Below the pieces are notes generated by a model that was not told the DNA's origin, did not search any database, and worked only from the letters and a program-made list of their open reading frames with translations. Of a DNA stretch of 64,000 bases, positions 35,299-45,302 are shown in pieces. The stretch is from Paramicrobacterium chengjingii (GTDB lineage Bacteria > Actinomycetota > Actinomycetes > Actinomycetales > Microbacteriaceae). Within the stretch, counting starts at the first letter, position 1. Every line of letters starts with the position of its first letter. A program made the position numbers and the translations under genes. The stretch is taken from assembly GCF_011751765.2 (NCBI RefSeq), contig NZ_CP061169.1:1426001-1490000 (forward strand), read 5' to 3'.

Positions 35299-36177
35299 AT
35301 GGCAGAAAGCACCCCGTGGTCACTTTCCGGGGCCCTGAGGGGCATGTTCCACCGGCCGACTATTGACGAATCGACCTGGGACGATCTCGAATACGCGCTC
35401 ATCACCGCCGATTTCGGCTCCGATATCGCTGAGGCGATTATCGATGAGCTTCGGGCGAACGTCGACAGGTATCACACCACCGACCCACGCGACCTTCAGC
35501 GGATGCTGCGCGAAACCGTCGATGAACGGCTGTCACGCTTTGATCCGACACTGATGTTGAGCGAACGCCCCGCTGTCGTGCTGATGGTCGGTGTGAACGG
35601 AGTAGGCAAGACGACAACCATCGGCAAGCTTGCCCGATTCATCAGCAATGCAGGGCGCAGCGTGGTCGTCGGAGCCGCAGACACCTTTCGGGCGGCCGCT
35701 GTCGAACAGCTCGGAACCTGGGCAGAGCGAGCGGGCGTGGCTATCGTCAAACCGCAGCATCCGGGTCAGGACCCAGCATCGGTCGCCTACCAGACAGTCG
35801 AGCACGCCCTCAGCACGGGAACAGAGATTGTGCTCATCGACACGGCTGGACGCCTGCACACAAAGGGCGGGCTTATGGACGAACTGTCGAAGATTCGCCG
35901 CGTCGTCGAAAAGCAGACGCCGATTGCCGAGGTGCTGCTTGTTCTCGACGCGACGACGGGTCAGAACGGCGTACAGCAGGCACAGGCCTTCATCGAGCAT
36001 GCTGGCGTCACGGGGCTTGTGCTCACCAAGCTCGACGGCTCTGCAAAGGGTGGTTTCGTGCTCGCCGTTCAAGAACGAACGGGCCTGCCTATCAAACTCA
36101 TCGGCCAAGGCGAGGGCATCGGCGACATCACCGGTTTCACCCCTCACGTCTTCGCCCAGAACCTCGTGGGAGCGTAA
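35299..36177 (+). CDS. ftsY: signal recognition particle receptor FtsY
   Basis: 292 residues, NG domain only, with a very short N-terminal A region. G motifs: GVNGVGKTTTIGKLA, DTAGRLHTKGGLMDEL and TKLDGSAKGG. It docks SRP-ribosome complexes at the membrane; its partner Ffh is encoded 2.3 kb downstream. TACGCT (35287-35292) ends six bases before ATG 35299, suggesting its own leaderless transcript even though smc lies just upstream. The next gene starts at the base after its stop. Confidence 0.96.
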   Translation: MAESTPWSLSGALRGMFHRPTIDESTWDDLEYALITADFGSDIAEAIIDELRANVDRYHTTDPRDLQRMLRETVDERLSRFDPTLMLSERPAVVLMVGVNGVGKTTTIGKLARFISNAGRSVVVGAADTFRAAAVEQLGTWAERAGVAIVKPQHPGQDPASVAYQTVEHALSTGTEIVLIDTAGRLHTKGGLMDELSKIRRVVEKQTPIAEVLLVLDATTGQNGVQQAQAFIEHAGVTGLVLTKLDGSAKGGFVLAVQERTGLPIKLIGQGEGIGDITGFTPHVFAQNLVGA

Positions 36178-36678
36178 ATGGGAATCGAGCACGATTATTT
36201 CGGAGTCATTGAATCGGATGCCTCGGGCGCGCTCTACTGGTCGGAGAGCGTCGAGGCGGGCGATCAGGCCGTCGATGTCTCGCTCAGCGCACCCCCTCAG
36301 GTGACGGTGAGTGACGAGGCTCTCGAGGTTGCACAGGCCATGATCGCCACCCTCGAGGGGCTCGATTTGCGTGCGCGAGAATCTCTCGTCGCAGATCTTG
36401 GCACCCCGGCATCCGATGTCGCTGCTTTTCTGCTCGAGATCGAAGAACGATTCGGAGCAGAGCTCAGCGATTTCATTACACGGGAGTCCGGAGATCTCGG
36501 CATTGACGTGATTCGCTCGCTCGAGCTGCTTCGTGTGGCATTTCACCCGCACCAGACCGGCGAAGGAGACACTTTCGTCTCTTTGGAGTTCGCCCTGGCA
36601 CCCGATGAAAACGATCTCGCTCTCCTCGTGCATCTGAGCATGGGAGGCGAGCCCGTCTCCACCGACTTTCTCGACTGA
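36178..36678 (+). CDS. DUF2004 domain-containing protein
   Basis: 166 residues, acidic, soluble, without signal peptide or membrane segment. It matches my recollection of family DUF2004 (start IEHDYFGVIE, then WSESVEAGDQAVDVSLSA). The function is unknown. It begins immediately after the ftsY stop (TAAATG), so it is translated from the ftsY mRNA. It converges with lipA, with five bases between the stops. Confidence 0.75.
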   Translation: MGIEHDYFGVIESDASGALYWSESVEAGDQAVDVSLSAPPQVTVSDEALEVAQAMIATLEGLDLRARESLVADLGTPASDVAAFLLEIEERFGAELSDFITRESGDLGIDVIRSLELLRVAFHPHQTGEGDTFVSLEFALAPDENDLALLVHLSMGGEPVSTDFLD

Positions 36679-36683
36679 TTCCC

Positions 36684-37706
36684 TCAGACCGCCTGGGCGA
36701 AAGGCCGCGTATCGTCGGCAAGGTGTCGCAGTTCGTCGGGGATGGGGCGCTCCGACGCCACCATCGACTGCGCCCAGAGGCGTCCCGCTCGGTACGATGA
36801 GCGCACGAGAGGCCCGGCGAGTACGCCGAGAAACCCCATTCGTTCCGCCGCCTCTTTGTGCTCGATAAACTCCTGAGGCTTGACCCACCGCGCGATCGGA
36901 AGATGCCGCGGGGACGGCCGCAGATACTGCGTCAACGTGATGATGTCGGTGCCTGCCTCACGGAGATCATGCAGCGCGGTGAGCACCTCCTCGGGCTCTT
37001 CGCCCATTCCGAGGATGAGATTCGACTTGGTGATGAGCCCAGCGTCATGCGCCTGCGTGAGAACGCCGAGCGAGCGCTCATAGCGAAACGCGGGACGGAT
37101 GCGCTTGAAGAGCCGGGGGACCGTTTCGACATTGTGGGCAAATACCTCGGGGCGTGCATCGAAGATCTCGCCCAGAAACGCGGGATCGCCGTTGTGCTCA
37201 TTGGCGAGAAGTTCGACGCCGGTATTCGGATTGTGCGCTCGTATCTGACGTACAGTCTCGGCATTCAGCCAGGCACCGGTGTCGGGAAGGTCATCTCGGG
37301 CAACGCTCGTTATCGTCGCATAACGCAGACCCATGCGCGCAACGCTCTCGGCGACTCGGCGCGGCTCATCCGTGTCGTACGCTGCGGGCTTTCCTGTATC
37401 GATCTGGCAGAAGTCACAGCGCCGCGTGCATTGGGATCCGCCGATCAAGAACGTCGCCTCGCGGTCTTCCCAACATTCGTAGATGTTCGGGCAGCCCGCC
37501 TCCTGGCAGACGGTATGCAGATTCTCATCCTTGACGAGTGCGCTGAGTTGAGTGAATTCGGGACCCATGCGTGCTCGCGTCTTGATCCACTCGGGCTTAC
37601 GTTCGATGGGCGTCTGTGCGTTCCTCACCTCAAGTCGCAGAAGCTGCCTCCCTTTGGGAGCCGTCGCCGCAACCTGATTTCCGCTTGCAACCCCGCATCC
37701 GCTCAT
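36684..37706 (-). CDS. lipA: lipoyl synthase
   Basis: 340 residues, radical SAM enzyme. The auxiliary cluster motif [12 protein letters not shown] and the radical SAM motif CTRRCDFC are both complete, and the C-terminal RSSYRAGR supplies the serine ligand. It inserts two sulfurs into protein-bound octanoate to make lipoate. The start ATG overlaps the lipB stop by four bases, so the two steps of lipoate synthesis are coupled. Confidence 0.96.
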   Translation of the reverse strand: MSGCGVASGNQVAATAPKGRQLLRLEVRNAQTPIERKPEWIKTRARMGPEFTQLSALVKDENLHTVCQEAGCPNIYECWEDREATFLIGGSQCTRRCDFCQIDTGKPAAYDTDEPRRVAESVARMGLRYATITSVARDDLPDTGAWLNAETVRQIRAHNPNTGVELLANEHNGDPAFLGEIFDARPEVFAHNVETVPRLFKRIRPAFRYERSLGVLTQAHDAGLITKSNLILGMGEEPEEVLTALHDLREAGTDIITLTQYLRPSPRHLPIARWVKPQEFIEHKEAAERMGFLGVLAGPLVRSSYRAGRLWAQSMVASERPIPDELRHLADDTRPFAQAV

Positions 37707-38347
37707 GCGACAACCTCAGCGCTGTCGAAAGCGCCGGCAATCGCGTGAGAGACAGAATCTGCGATGTCAGCGGGGGAGACGCGCTGCCCAAGCTGTTCGC
37801 TGATGCTTGTGACACCAGCATCCCGGATGCCGCACGGAACGATGCGGTCGAATGCGCCGAGCTCGTTGTCGCAGTTGAGTGCGAAGCCGTGCATCGTGAC
37901 ACCTTCCGCGACGCGAACACCGATCGCCGCGATCTTCGCGTCGCGATCGATGCCATGCACCCACACGCCCGAGCGACCGCGAACCTGAACGGCATCGATG
38001 CCGAGGCCAGCAAGAACGTCGATGAGCGTGGTCTCGAGCGTGCGCACATAGGCAACGACGTCGATCGGGTCGGGAAGCCGCACGATCGGGTACCCAACGA
38101 GCTGCCCCGGGCCGTGCCAGGTGATCTTCCCACCGCGATCGACGTCGATCACAGGGGTGCCATCGTCGGGGCGCTCGCTGTCTTCTGTGCGTTTGCCCGC
38201 CGTGTAGACGGCCTCATGCTCGAGAAGCAGCAGCGTCTCGGGACCCGTGCGGTCGGCGACGCGGCGATGCGTGGCGCGTTGCAGGTTCCACGCGTCGATG
38301 TAGGGGACAAATTCGGGGGCGAACCCGATGATCGATGTTGTCAGCAT
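37703..38347 (-). CDS. lipB: octanoyltransferase
   Basis: 214 residues. It transfers octanoate from acyl-carrier protein to lipoyl domains. The catalytic Cys is in [13 protein letters not shown] and the Lys in [25 protein letters not shown] is the substrate-binding signature. On the minus strand TACGGT ends six bases before ATG 38347; the intervening GAGGGA could also serve as ribosome-binding site. It is divergent from ffh. Confidence 0.95.
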   Translation of the reverse strand: MLTTSIIGFAPEFVPYIDAWNLQRATHRRVADRTGPETLLLLEHEAVYTAGKRTEDSERPDDGTPVIDVDRGGKITWHGPGQLVGYPIVRLPDPIDVVAYVRTLETTLIDVLAGLGIDAVQVRGRSGVWVHGIDRDAKIAAIGVRVAEGVTMHGFALNCDNELGAFDRIVPCGIRDAGVTSISEQLGQRVSPADIADSVSHAIAGAFDSAEVVA

Positions 38348-38450
38348 TCCCTCACCGTAGCGTTAATGTACTGCGTCTATAAAACATTTTCGCGACGTGT
38401 CGCCCTCGTGGCGCACTCGTCCAGCGAAACCCAGTAGAATCTGTGTCCAA

Positions 38451-40004
38451 ATGGCTACATTCGGAACCCTCTCAGACCGCCTCGCAGAGACCTTCAAGAA
38501 TCTTCGCAAGAAGGGCACGCTCTCGGCCTCGGACATCGATGGCACCGTTCGGGAGATCCGGCGTGCGCTCATCGATGCCGACGTCGCTTTTGATGTTGTG
38601 AAAGAGTTCACGTCGCGAATTCGTGAACGTGCGCTCGGTGACGAGGTGAGCAAGGCGCTGAACCCGGCACAGCAGGTTGTTCAGATCGTCAACGACGAGC
38701 TCATCAGCATTCTCGGAGGCGAGCAGCGTCGGCTCGAGTTTGCCAAGACGCCGCCGACGGTGATCATGCTCGCTGGCCTCCAGGGCGCCGGAAAGACGAC
38801 GCTTGCCGGAAAGCTCGCGCAGTGGCTTGCGAAAGACGGCCACACACCGCTTCTCGTCGCCTGTGACCTGCAGCGACCCAACGCCGTCACACAGCTGAGC
38901 GTGGTGGCCGAGCAGGCCGGAGCGAGCATCTTCGCCCCCGAGCCGGGCAACGGCGTCGGCGACCCGGTGCGCGTGGCGAAAGACTCCATCAAGCACGCGC
39001 GCGACAAGCAGTACGACACGGTCATCATCGACACCGCCGGTCGACTCGGCGTCGACGCCGAGCTCATGAAGCAGGCCGCGAACATTCGCAAGGCCGTCGA
39101 CCCCGACGAGGTGCTGTTCGTCATCGACGCCATGATCGGTCAGGATGCCGTGGCCACCGCGAAGGCCTTCCAAGACGGAGTCGACTTCACCGGAGTCGTG
39201 CTGTCCAAGCTGGACGGCGACGCGCGCGGTGGTGCTGCGCTTTCTGTCGCGTCGGTGACCGGCCGACCGATTATGTTCGCCTCGACAGGGGAGGGGCTCG
39301 GTGATTTTGAGCCGTTTCATCCTGACCGCATGGCGAGCCGCATTCTTGACCTCGGTGACATTCTCACCCTGATTGAGCAGGCTCAGCAGGCGTTTGACGA
39401 AGAGGAGGCGCGTCAGGTCGCAGAGAAGTTTGCGACGGACACGTTCACGCTCGACGACTTTCTCAAGCAGATGCAGCAACTGCGCAATATGGGCTCCATC
39501 AAGAAGATGATGGGGATGCTGCCCGGCATGGCGCAGCAGCGCGATCAGCTCGACAACTTCGATGAGAAGGAAATTGTCCGCACCGAGGCGATCATCCAGT
39601 CGATGACGCGAGCAGAGCGCACGAACCCGAAGGTGCTCAACGGCTCTCGGAGGCTGCGCATTGCACGAGGCTCGGGGTCGACGGTGACCGACGTGAACCA
39701 GCTCGTCAATCGCTTCGAGCAGGCCGCGAAAATGATGAAGACCGTCGCCAAGGGCGGAATGCCCCAGATTCCCGGCATGGGGCCGGTTCCCGGAGCCCAC
39801 GGTGGCGGGGGAGCGCGCAAGGCGAAGAAGGGCAAGAAGAAGGGCTCACGCTCGGGCAACCCGGCAAAGCGGGCAGCTGAGAACGCCGGCATGAGCGAAC
39901 CGACGACAGCACCGGCAGGAAACGGGTTCGGCCTTGGCGCGGGCGGTACGCCTGAGCCGAGCGAAGAGGAGCTCGCTTCGCTGCAGAAGTTTCTCGGTCG
40001 CTAA
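38451..40004 (+). CDS. ffh: signal recognition particle protein Ffh
   Basis: 517 residues. NG GTPase domain (GLQGAGKTTLAGKLA, DTAGRLGVDAEL, SKLDGDARGG), then the M domain with methionine-rich KKMMGMLPGMAQQ and the RNA-binding region SRRLRIARGSG. A Lys/Gly-rich tail (ARKAKKGKKKGSRSG) follows. It binds signal sequences with 4.5S RNA and delivers ribosomes to FtsY. TAGAAT (38435-38440) lies ten bases before ATG 38451, so the leader is only a few bases long. The stop shares CTAA with the converging ybdK-like gene. Confidence 0.97.
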   Translation: MATFGTLSDRLAETFKNLRKKGTLSASDIDGTVREIRRALIDADVAFDVVKEFTSRIRERALGDEVSKALNPAQQVVQIVNDELISILGGEQRRLEFAKTPPTVIMLAGLQGAGKTTLAGKLAQWLAKDGHTPLLVACDLQRPNAVTQLSVVAEQAGASIFAPEPGNGVGDPVRVAKDSIKHARDKQYDTVIIDTAGRLGVDAELMKQAANIRKAVDPDEVLFVIDAMIGQDAVATAKAFQDGVDFTGVVLSKLDGDARGGAALSVASVTGRPIMFASTGEGLGDFEPFHPDRMASRILDLGDILTLIEQAQQAFDEEEARQVAEKFATDTFTLDDFLKQMQQLRNMGSIKKMMGMLPGMAQQRDQLDNFDEKEIVRTEAIIQSMTRAERTNPKVLNGSRRLRIARGSGSTVTDVNQLVNRFEQAAKMMKTVAKGGMPQIPGMGPVPGAHGGGGARKAKKGKKKGSRSGNPAKRAAENAGMSEPTTAPAGNGFGLGAGGTPEPSEEELASLQKFLGR

Positions 40005-41131
40005 CTCGCATCGAGCTCGCGAGCGAGCTGCGCAACGACAGCCGTGAGGTCACCGTGAGCCCCTGCAGCTGCGTTTCGCTGTCTGGTGCTGCTTCCCCCG
40101 TGCGCAATGATGTCACGCAGCGAGTGCAGCTCCGCGGCGCACTCGAGGCGAGTGGCTACGGGCTCAAGGCGTGAGATGAGCGTTGCGATGTCGTCTGCGA
40201 CCGGGCGCTGACGACCGGCTCTATCGACGATGATCGTTGCGTCGAGCCCGTACCGTGCTGCTCGCCACTTGTTCTCGCGCACGAACCACGGTTGCAGATC
40301 TTCAAGGTGTTTCCCCTCATCGAGCCTCTGGGCGAGATCATCGACGAGGCAGTGCACGAGGGCAGCGATGCCGGCAAGTTCTGCTGCGGTCGATGTGCTG
40401 TCGCAGAACCGCACCTCCACGGTTCCCCAGGTTGCCGACGGACGGACGTCCCAGCGCACCTCCGTCTGATCCTCGATGATTCCTGTCGCGAGTTCATCGT
40501 TGACGTAGCGCTCGTAGTCGCCCCACGTTCGAATCTGCTCGTACGGAATTCCCGCAGTCGGTAGCTGCTGAAACATCAATGAGCGGTTCGACGCGTACCC
40601 CGTGTCGACGCCGCCCCAGAAAGGGCTCGACGCCGACAGCGCGAGCAGGTGCGGAAAATACTGCAGCATGCCCGAGACGATCGGCAGCGCCTTGTCGACG
40701 TCATCGAGCCCCACGTGCACGTGAACTCCCCAGATGAGCATGTTTCGACCCCACCACTGCGTGCGCTCGATGAGCTTGTGGTACCGCTCCTTATCGGTGA
40801 CCGGCTGATCAAACCACTGACCGAATGGGTGCGTTCCTGCGGCGATCGGAACAACATTGCGTGCCGCGGCGACGGCACGCACCTCGTTGAGAAGGGTAGA
40901 CAGCTCTTCGACAGCATCCGACACTCGCGTATGCACACCGCTGACCAGCTCGACGGTGTTCTGAAGAAGTTCGGAGACGATCTGCGGATGATCGCGGCCA
41001 TCTGACTGACGCAGATCATCGAGTACGTCGCCGGCCGCGTTGGCGAGATCGCCCGTCTTCTGATTGACGAGCGCCAGCTCCCACTCGATGCCGATCGACG
41101 ATCTGGCTGACTTCGCGAACTCGATCGTCAT
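40001..41131 (-). CDS. YbdK family carboxylate-amine ligase (glutamate-cysteine ligase 2-like)
   Basis: 376 residues, GCS2 family. The opening SIGIEWELALV and GVHVHVGLDDVDKAL are the active-site strands. Family members form gamma-glutamyl amides from glutamate and an amine; weak glutamate-cysteine ligase activity is known for YbdK. In mycothiol-using Actinobacteria true glutathione synthesis is not expected, so the natural product is open. ATG 41131 is the only good start. The 240-base gap to rpsP holds that gene's promoter and leader. Confidence 0.88.
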   Translation of the reverse strand: MTIEFAKSARSSIGIEWELALVNQKTGDLANAAGDVLDDLRQSDGRDHPQIVSELLQNTVELVSGVHTRVSDAVEELSTLLNEVRAVAAARNVVPIAAGTHPFGQWFDQPVTDKERYHKLIERTQWWGRNMLIWGVHVHVGLDDVDKALPIVSGMLQYFPHLLALSASSPFWGGVDTGYASNRSLMFQQLPTAGIPYEQIRTWGDYERYVNDELATGIIEDQTEVRWDVRPSATWGTVEVRFCDSTSTAAELAGIAALVHCLVDDLAQRLDEGKHLEDLQPWFVRENKWRAARYGLDATIIVDRAGRQRPVADDIATLISRLEPVATRLECAAELHSLRDIIAHGGSSTRQRNAAAGAHGDLTAVVAQLARELDAS

Positions 41132-41214
41132 GCCCTGCGACCTTCCTCTGCCCGGGACACTATCCTCACACGCGGGAAGCGCGTGATGACGCGACGGGCC
41201 GTGTAAATCATCAA

Positions 41215-41244
41215 TTAGCGGTCGGCCCCGTAATCTGGCAGAAT
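41215..41244 (+). promoter_or_regulatory. promoter of the rpsP operon
   Basis: TTAGCG (41215-41220), 18-base spacer, CAGAAT (41239-41244). The layout matches the rplS promoter (TTGGCG, 18 bases, CAGAAT). The transcript would have a leader of about 120 bases, including TGGTTGC/GCAACCA (41260-41288), which can form a seven-base-pair hairpin. Confidence 0.5.
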
Positions 41245-41371
41245 ATATCGCTGAAGCTGTGGTTGCTCGACCCTCTATCCGGCAACCATCGCCTACCACT
41301 AGTTTTCGTGCCGTCTGTGTACCCCACCGGTCGGGCCGAGCACACCAACCAACAGACATCTCAGGAGAATT

Positions 41372-41800
41372 GTGGCTGTCAAGATTCGTTTGAAGCGCTT
41401 CGGAAAAATCCGTTCGCCCTATTACCGTATCGTTGTCGCTGACTCGCGCACCAAGCGTGACGGTCGGGTCATCGAGGAGATCGGCAAGTACCACCCGACC
41501 GAAGAGCCGTCGCTCATTCAGGTCGACTCCGACCGTGCTCAGTACTGGCTCTCGGTTGGCGCTCAGCCTACCGAGCAGGTGCTCGCGCTTCTCAAGCTCA
41601 CGGGCGACTGGGGAACGTTCAAGGGTGACAAGGATGCCGTCTCGACGGTGAAGCTGCGCGAGGCCAAGGCCGAGTTCGTCGCAGACGAGAAGAAGAAGCC
41701 CGTGCTCAAGCCCAAGGCAGAGAAGCCTGCCGATAAGGCAGCAGAGAAGCCCGCTGACAATGCCGAGGCCGCTGACGCTCCGGCCGAAGAGCAGGCCTAG
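41372..41800 (+). CDS. rpsP: 30S ribosomal protein S16
   Basis: 142 residues. The first 85 or so are standard S16 ([20 protein letters not shown]). The rest is a Lys/Ala/Glu/Pro-rich tail (for example [19 protein letters not shown]), a common actinobacterial extension of low complexity. GTG 41372 has AGGAGA upstream. It heads the operon rpsP-khpA-rimM-trmD. Confidence 0.96.
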   Translation: MAVKIRLKRFGKIRSPYYRIVVADSRTKRDGRVIEEIGKYHPTEEPSLIQVDSDRAQYWLSVGAQPTEQVLALLKLTGDWGTFKGDKDAVSTVKLREAKAEFVADEKKKPVLKPKAEKPADKAAEKPADNAEAADAPAEEQA

Positions 41801-41802
41801 TC

Positions 41803-42039
41803 TTGCTCGCACCGGCTCTAGAGCACCTCGTCAAGGGAATCGTCGAAAACCCTGACGACGTGAATGTTCTTGCCAAGACCACGTCTCGTGGTGAGGTCCT
41901 CGAGGTTCGCGTGAACCCCGAGGACCTCGGCCGGGTCATCGGCCGTTCCGGCCGCACGGCAAAGGCTCTGCGCACCGTTGTCGGTGCGCTTGCTGACGGC
42001 TCGCGCGTTCGTGTCGACGTGGTCGACACTGACGACTGA
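41803..42039 (+). CDS. khpA: KH domain RNA-binding protein (KhpA)
   Basis: 78 residues, a single KH domain with the GxxG loop in GRVIGRSGRTAKALR. KhpA binds RNA, usually with KhpB/Jag, and influences cell size and translation in other Gram-positives. TTG 41803 is two bases after the rpsP stop. It is placed, as usual, between rpsP and rimM. Confidence 0.92.
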   Translation: MLAPALEHLVKGIVENPDDVNVLAKTTSRGEVLEVRVNPEDLGRVIGRSGRTAKALRTVVGALADGSRVRVDVVDTDD

Positions 42040-42040
42040 C

Positions 42041-42631
42041 GTGGCACAGCAGGACCCGCACCGTACGTCGCTCCGCGTGGGGCGGCTCTCGAAGGCCCAT
42101 GGCCTCAAGGGTGCACTCAAACTCGAGCTGTTCACGGACGATCCCGATCGACGGTTTGTTCCCGGAGCTGCGTTCAGCCTTCAGGTTCCACCGTCGTCAC
42201 CCTGGCACGGCTCGTCGATCGTGCTCTCTGAGTTGCGGTGGTACAACGGATCGCCCGTCGCGTTCTTCGAAGGTGTCGCCGATCGCACGGCCGCTGAGAC
42301 GCTCGTCAAGGCAATTCTGTGGACGGACGATACAGACCAGTCAGCGGAAGAGAACGCCTGGTACGATCACCAGCTCGTCGGTCTGCGCGTGAAGCGTGAC
42401 GGCGTTGACGTCGGCACAGTGAGCCGCGTCGACCACTTTCCGTCTCAAGACCTGCTGATCGTCGCCACGGACAATGGCGACGTCATGGTTCCATTCGTTG
42501 CCGCAATCGTTCCGCTCGTCGACATCGATGCCGGCACGGTCACGGTGACCCCACCCTATGGGCTCTTTGAAGAGACACCGGATGACGGTCACGAGACCGG
42601 CGCGAAGCCAGCATCCGACCCCACCGAGTAG
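42041..42631 (+). CDS. rimM: ribosome maturation factor RimM
   Basis: 196 residues. The N-terminal RimM domain begins [25 protein letters not shown], and a PRC-barrel-like C-terminal domain carries [17 protein letters not shown]. It helps the 3' head of 16S rRNA mature with S19. GTG 42041 starts one base after the khpA stop, and the longer frame from 41978 would overlap khpA. Confidence 0.94.
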   Translation: MAQQDPHRTSLRVGRLSKAHGLKGALKLELFTDDPDRRFVPGAAFSLQVPPSSPWHGSSIVLSELRWYNGSPVAFFEGVADRTAAETLVKAILWTDDTDQSAEENAWYDHQLVGLRVKRDGVDVGTVSRVDHFPSQDLLIVATDNGDVMVPFVAAIVPLVDIDAGTVTVTPPYGLFEETPDDGHETGAKPASDPTE

Positions 42632-42665
42632 CGCTGCGCAGTCACGGCGATGGGAGACTGGGGAA

Positions 42666-43352
42666 ATGCGCTTTGACATCGTCACGATCTTTCCCGAGTT
42701 TTTCGGCGTCCTCGACATTTCGTTGCTCGGGCGGGCGCGTCAAAGCGGAGTAATTGAGCTCGGCATCCATAACCTGCGCGACTACACGCATGACCGGCAT
42801 CGAACCGTCGATGACACGCCCTACGGCGGGGGCGCGGGCATGGTAATGAAACCGGAGCCATGGGGAGAGGCCCTCGACGACGTGATCGAGAGCGCTGATG
42901 ACCCGCTGGTGATCTTTCCGTCGCCCGCCGGCGAGGTCTTTACCCAACGTATGGCTCGAGAGCTGGCAGACGAGTCTCACCTCGTGTTCGGCTGTGGGCG
43001 CTATGAGGGCATCGACCAGAGGGTCTTCGATCACACGCAAACGCGAGCGCGCATGAAGCTCGTGAGCCTCGGGGACTACGTGCTCAACGGGGGAGAGGTG
43101 GCAGTGATGGCCATGATCGAGGCGATCGGACGCCTCGTGCCCGGCGTCGTCGGCAACCCGGAAAGCCTTGTTCAGGAGTCGCATGAAGACGGACTGCTCG
43201 AGTACCCCAGTTACACGAAACCCTCTGTCTGGCGCGGACACGACGTGCCGCCCGTGCTGCTGAGCGGCAACCACGGAGCGGTCGACGCGTGGCGGCGCGA
43301 ACAGCAGATCGAACGCACGCGACGGGTGCGCCCCGATCTTCTGCCCGAGTAG
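42666..43352 (+). CDS. trmD: tRNA (guanine-N(1)-)-methyltransferase
   Basis: 228 residues, SPOUT-fold knot methyltransferase. It methylates G37 of tRNAs, preventing frameshifting. [12 protein letters not shown] opens the protein, [13 protein letters not shown] and the knot [20 protein letters not shown] are intact. ATG 42666 follows GGAGACTGGGG. It converges with map with three bases between the stops. Confidence 0.96.
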   Translation: MRFDIVTIFPEFFGVLDISLLGRARQSGVIELGIHNLRDYTHDRHRTVDDTPYGGGAGMVMKPEPWGEALDDVIESADDPLVIFPSPAGEVFTQRMARELADESHLVFGCGRYEGIDQRVFDHTQTRARMKLVSLGDYVLNGGEVAVMAMIEAIGRLVPGVVGNPESLVQESHEDGLLEYPSYTKPSVWRGHDVPPVLLSGNHGAVDAWRREQQIERTRRVRPDLLPE

Positions 43353-43355
43353 ACC

Positions 43356-44120
43356 TCAGCGCTTCGTGAGCACGACAGGGCCGTCGTCTGTGATCGCGAT
43401 GGTGTGCTCCATGTGTGCCCCACGCGATCCGTCGGCGCTGCGGAGCGTCCAGCCATCGGCATCCGTCACCAGCTTGTCTGTGGTCAAAAGGAACCACGGC
43501 TCGATCGCGATGACGAGCCCGGCGCGCAGCGGATAGCCACGGCCCGCACGCCCATCGTTGGGCACATGGGGTTCGCCGTGCATCGTGCGGCCCACACCGT
43601 GCCCACCGAAGTCGGTGTTGATCGAGTACCCTGCGGCGTGCGCGATCTCGGCGATGGCGGCAGAGATGTCGCCGATCTTTCCACCGGTTTGCGCCGCCGC
43701 GATTCCTGCGTCGAGGGCACGAGTCGTCACGTCGATAAGCTGAACATCTTCGTCACGCGGCGTTCCCACAATGACGCTGAGCGCAGAATCAGAGACCCAG
43801 CCGTCGACGGATGCTGCAAAGTCGACGCTCAGCAGATCACCGTCGCGAAGACGATAGTCACGAGGGAGCCCGTGGAGAACCGCGTCGTTCACCGACGTGC
43901 ACAGCACCTTTCCAAACGGCATGGCGCCGAATGAGGGGTGATAGTCGATGTAGCAGGACTCGGCGCCTGCCGCGCGAATGCGGTCGTGGGCGAGCCTGTC
44001 GAGGTCGAGCAGATTCACGCCAACGTCAGCGGCATCGGCCAGCGCGCTCAGGGTGTCGGCAACGAAGCGTCCAGCCGGCCGCATCCGCTCAATTTCTTCG
44101 GGCGTCTTTAATTCGATCAT
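43356..44120 (-). CDS. map: type I methionine aminopeptidase
   Basis: 254 residues, pita-bread fold. It removes the initiator Met from nascent proteins. Metal ligands are seen in DLLSVDFAASVDGWVSD, in GGHGVGRTMHGEPHVP and in VIAIEPWF. ATG 44120 is preceded by GGAGGAACC, a perfect ribosome-binding site; an ATG six codons upstream is less well placed. Confidence 0.95.
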   Translation of the reverse strand: MIELKTPEEIERMRPAGRFVADTLSALADAADVGVNLLDLDRLAHDRIRAAGAESCYIDYHPSFGAMPFGKVLCTSVNDAVLHGLPRDYRLRDGDLLSVDFAASVDGWVSDSALSVIVGTPRDEDVQLIDVTTRALDAGIAAAQTGGKIGDISAAIAEIAHAAGYSINTDFGGHGVGRTMHGEPHVPNDGRAGRGYPLRAGLVIAIEPWFLLTTDKLVTDADGWTLRSADGSRGAHMEHTIAITDDGPVVLTKR

Positions 44121-44205
44121 TGGTTCCTCCGCGTCCATTCTTTCAGCCAGCGAGTACGCAGTGGGCGTGGGTGGTTCTCTCAGTTTGCCGACCTAGCATA
44201 AGGCT

Positions 44206-44724
44206 ATGTTTCTTCGCAGGGCCGTCTACTACTGGCAACTCGCCGCGGTGCTGCTTCTTCCCCTCTGGCTTTTCGTCGGTTGGGGTATCTGGGGCGGAAG
44301 CGCGTGGACGTTCTTCGGCGTCGTTGTCGCTGCGCCAATCCTCTTTGTTGCGCTGCTGATCGTCACTCTCGTGATTTACGGTCGTACCGAAGTGCGCGAG
44401 CACAATGCGCTCTCGTGGATCGACGTGGGCATTCTGGCCGTGTGGCATGCAAGCATCATCGGGTTCGGATGCTTCGGATCCACAGCGTCCCTTTTCGCCG
44501 TGCTCACCGCTGTGTTCGGACTCACAGCATTCTGGGTGGCACTGTGGGAGCTGGTGCGCAGCGTCACCCGCAAAGCACGCGCAACGTTAAAAGAGTTTGA
44601 GTCGATGACCGGAGCCGGAACGCACTACAGCACAGTGACTCCGCCGCGCGATCGAGACGAGCGCACGAATCCTGATGACGACGTCTTCGTCATCTACGAA
44701 GGACGTCACGACAAGAGCGTCTGA
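44206..44724 (+). CDS. hypothetical protein with four membrane segments
   Basis: 172 residues. Four hydrophobic stretches (LAAVLLLPLWLFVGWGI, FFGVVVAAPILFVALLIVTLVI, DVGILAVWHASIIGFGCFG, SLFAVLTAVFGLTAFWVALWELV) are followed by a polar tail of about 50 residues ending YEGRHDKSV. I do not recognise a named family. TAGCAT (44194-44199) ends six bases before ATG 44206, so it has its own, probably leaderless, transcript. It lies between map and rplS. Confidence 0.75.
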   Translation: MFLRRAVYYWQLAAVLLLPLWLFVGWGIWGGSAWTFFGVVVAAPILFVALLIVTLVIYGRTEVREHNALSWIDVGILAVWHASIIGFGCFGSTASLFAVLTAVFGLTAFWVALWELVRSVTRKARATLKEFESMTGAGTHYSTVTPPRDRDERTNPDDDVFVIYEGRHDKSV

Positions 44725-44728
44725 TCGA

Positions 44729-44758
44729 TTGGCGCCCGAGCCACAATCGTGGCAGAAT
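44729..44758 (+). promoter_or_regulatory. promoter of rplS
   Basis: TTGGCG (44729-44734), 18-base spacer, CAGAAT (44753-44758). The leader to the rplS ATG would be about 126 bases; I saw no convincing autoregulatory fold in it. Confidence 0.55.
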
Positions 44759-44890
44759 TGACGTTCGTGCCTTGGCTCAGTTCTGCCTCAGGGGAACTTA
44801 TGCGCACCGGAGAGATCCGAAACAGGCATGCACCTTCAACTTCCTAATGATTCGCGCTCGACCTGTGGCGGGCGCAGAGAGCGAACAATC

Positions 44891-45238
44891 ATGCACATCC
44901 TCGACAGCGTCGATGCAGCATCACTCAAGTCCGACGTCCCCGACTTCCGCCCCGGCGACACCGTCAAGGTTCACGTGAACATCATCGAGGGAACTCGTTC
45001 ACGTGTGCAGGTTTTCCAGGGTGCCGTCATTGCCCGTCAGGGCCACGGCGTGCGTGAGACCTTCACGGTTCGCAAGGTGAGCTTCCAGGTGGGTGTCGAG
45101 CGTACGTTCCCCGTTCACTCGCCGGTCATCGAGAAGATCGAGCTCGTGTCGCGCGGTGACGTGCGTCGCGCGAAGATCTATTACCTGCGCAATCTGCACG
45201 GCAAGAAGGCAAAGATTCGCGAGAAGCGCGCAAACTGA
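44891..45238 (+). CDS. rplS: 50S ribosomal protein L19
   Basis: 115 residues. [18 protein letters not shown] and [16 protein letters not shown] are the L19 signatures, and the basic end KKAKIREKR is intact. It sits at the 30S-50S interface. ATG 44891 is chosen because the L19 fold begins within ten residues. A hairpin follows 19 bases after the stop, ahead of lepB. Confidence 0.96.
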   Translation: MHILDSVDAASLKSDVPDFRPGDTVKVHVNIIEGTRSRVQVFQGAVIARQGHGVRETFTVRKVSFQVGVERTFPVHSPVIEKIELVSRGDVRRAKIYYLRNLHGKKAKIREKRAN

Positions 45239-45257
45239 CCCGCGCCGTTGGCAGAAC

Positions 45258-45296
45258 GTCCCGAGCTCCCCACCTAGACTGGTGGGGAGCTCGGAC
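45258..45296 (+). terminator. hairpin between rplS and lepB
   Basis: CGAGCTCCCCACC (45262-45274) pairs perfectly with GGTGGGGAGCTCG (45281-45293), and the stem can extend outward with a bulge. The loop is TAGACT and no T run follows. It may partly terminate rplS messages; the loop hexamer could also be a -10 for lepB. Confidence 0.55.
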
Positions 45297-45302
45297 GGTT
45301 TA

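Noticed and set aside
38472..39800. A 442-codon open frame opposite ffh.
   Set aside because: A low-complexity product produced by the codon bias of ffh; no signature or ribosome-binding site.
44759..44890. A structured ribosomal-protein leader before rplS.
   Set aside because: I could not find a convincing extended fold; only the promoter is reported.
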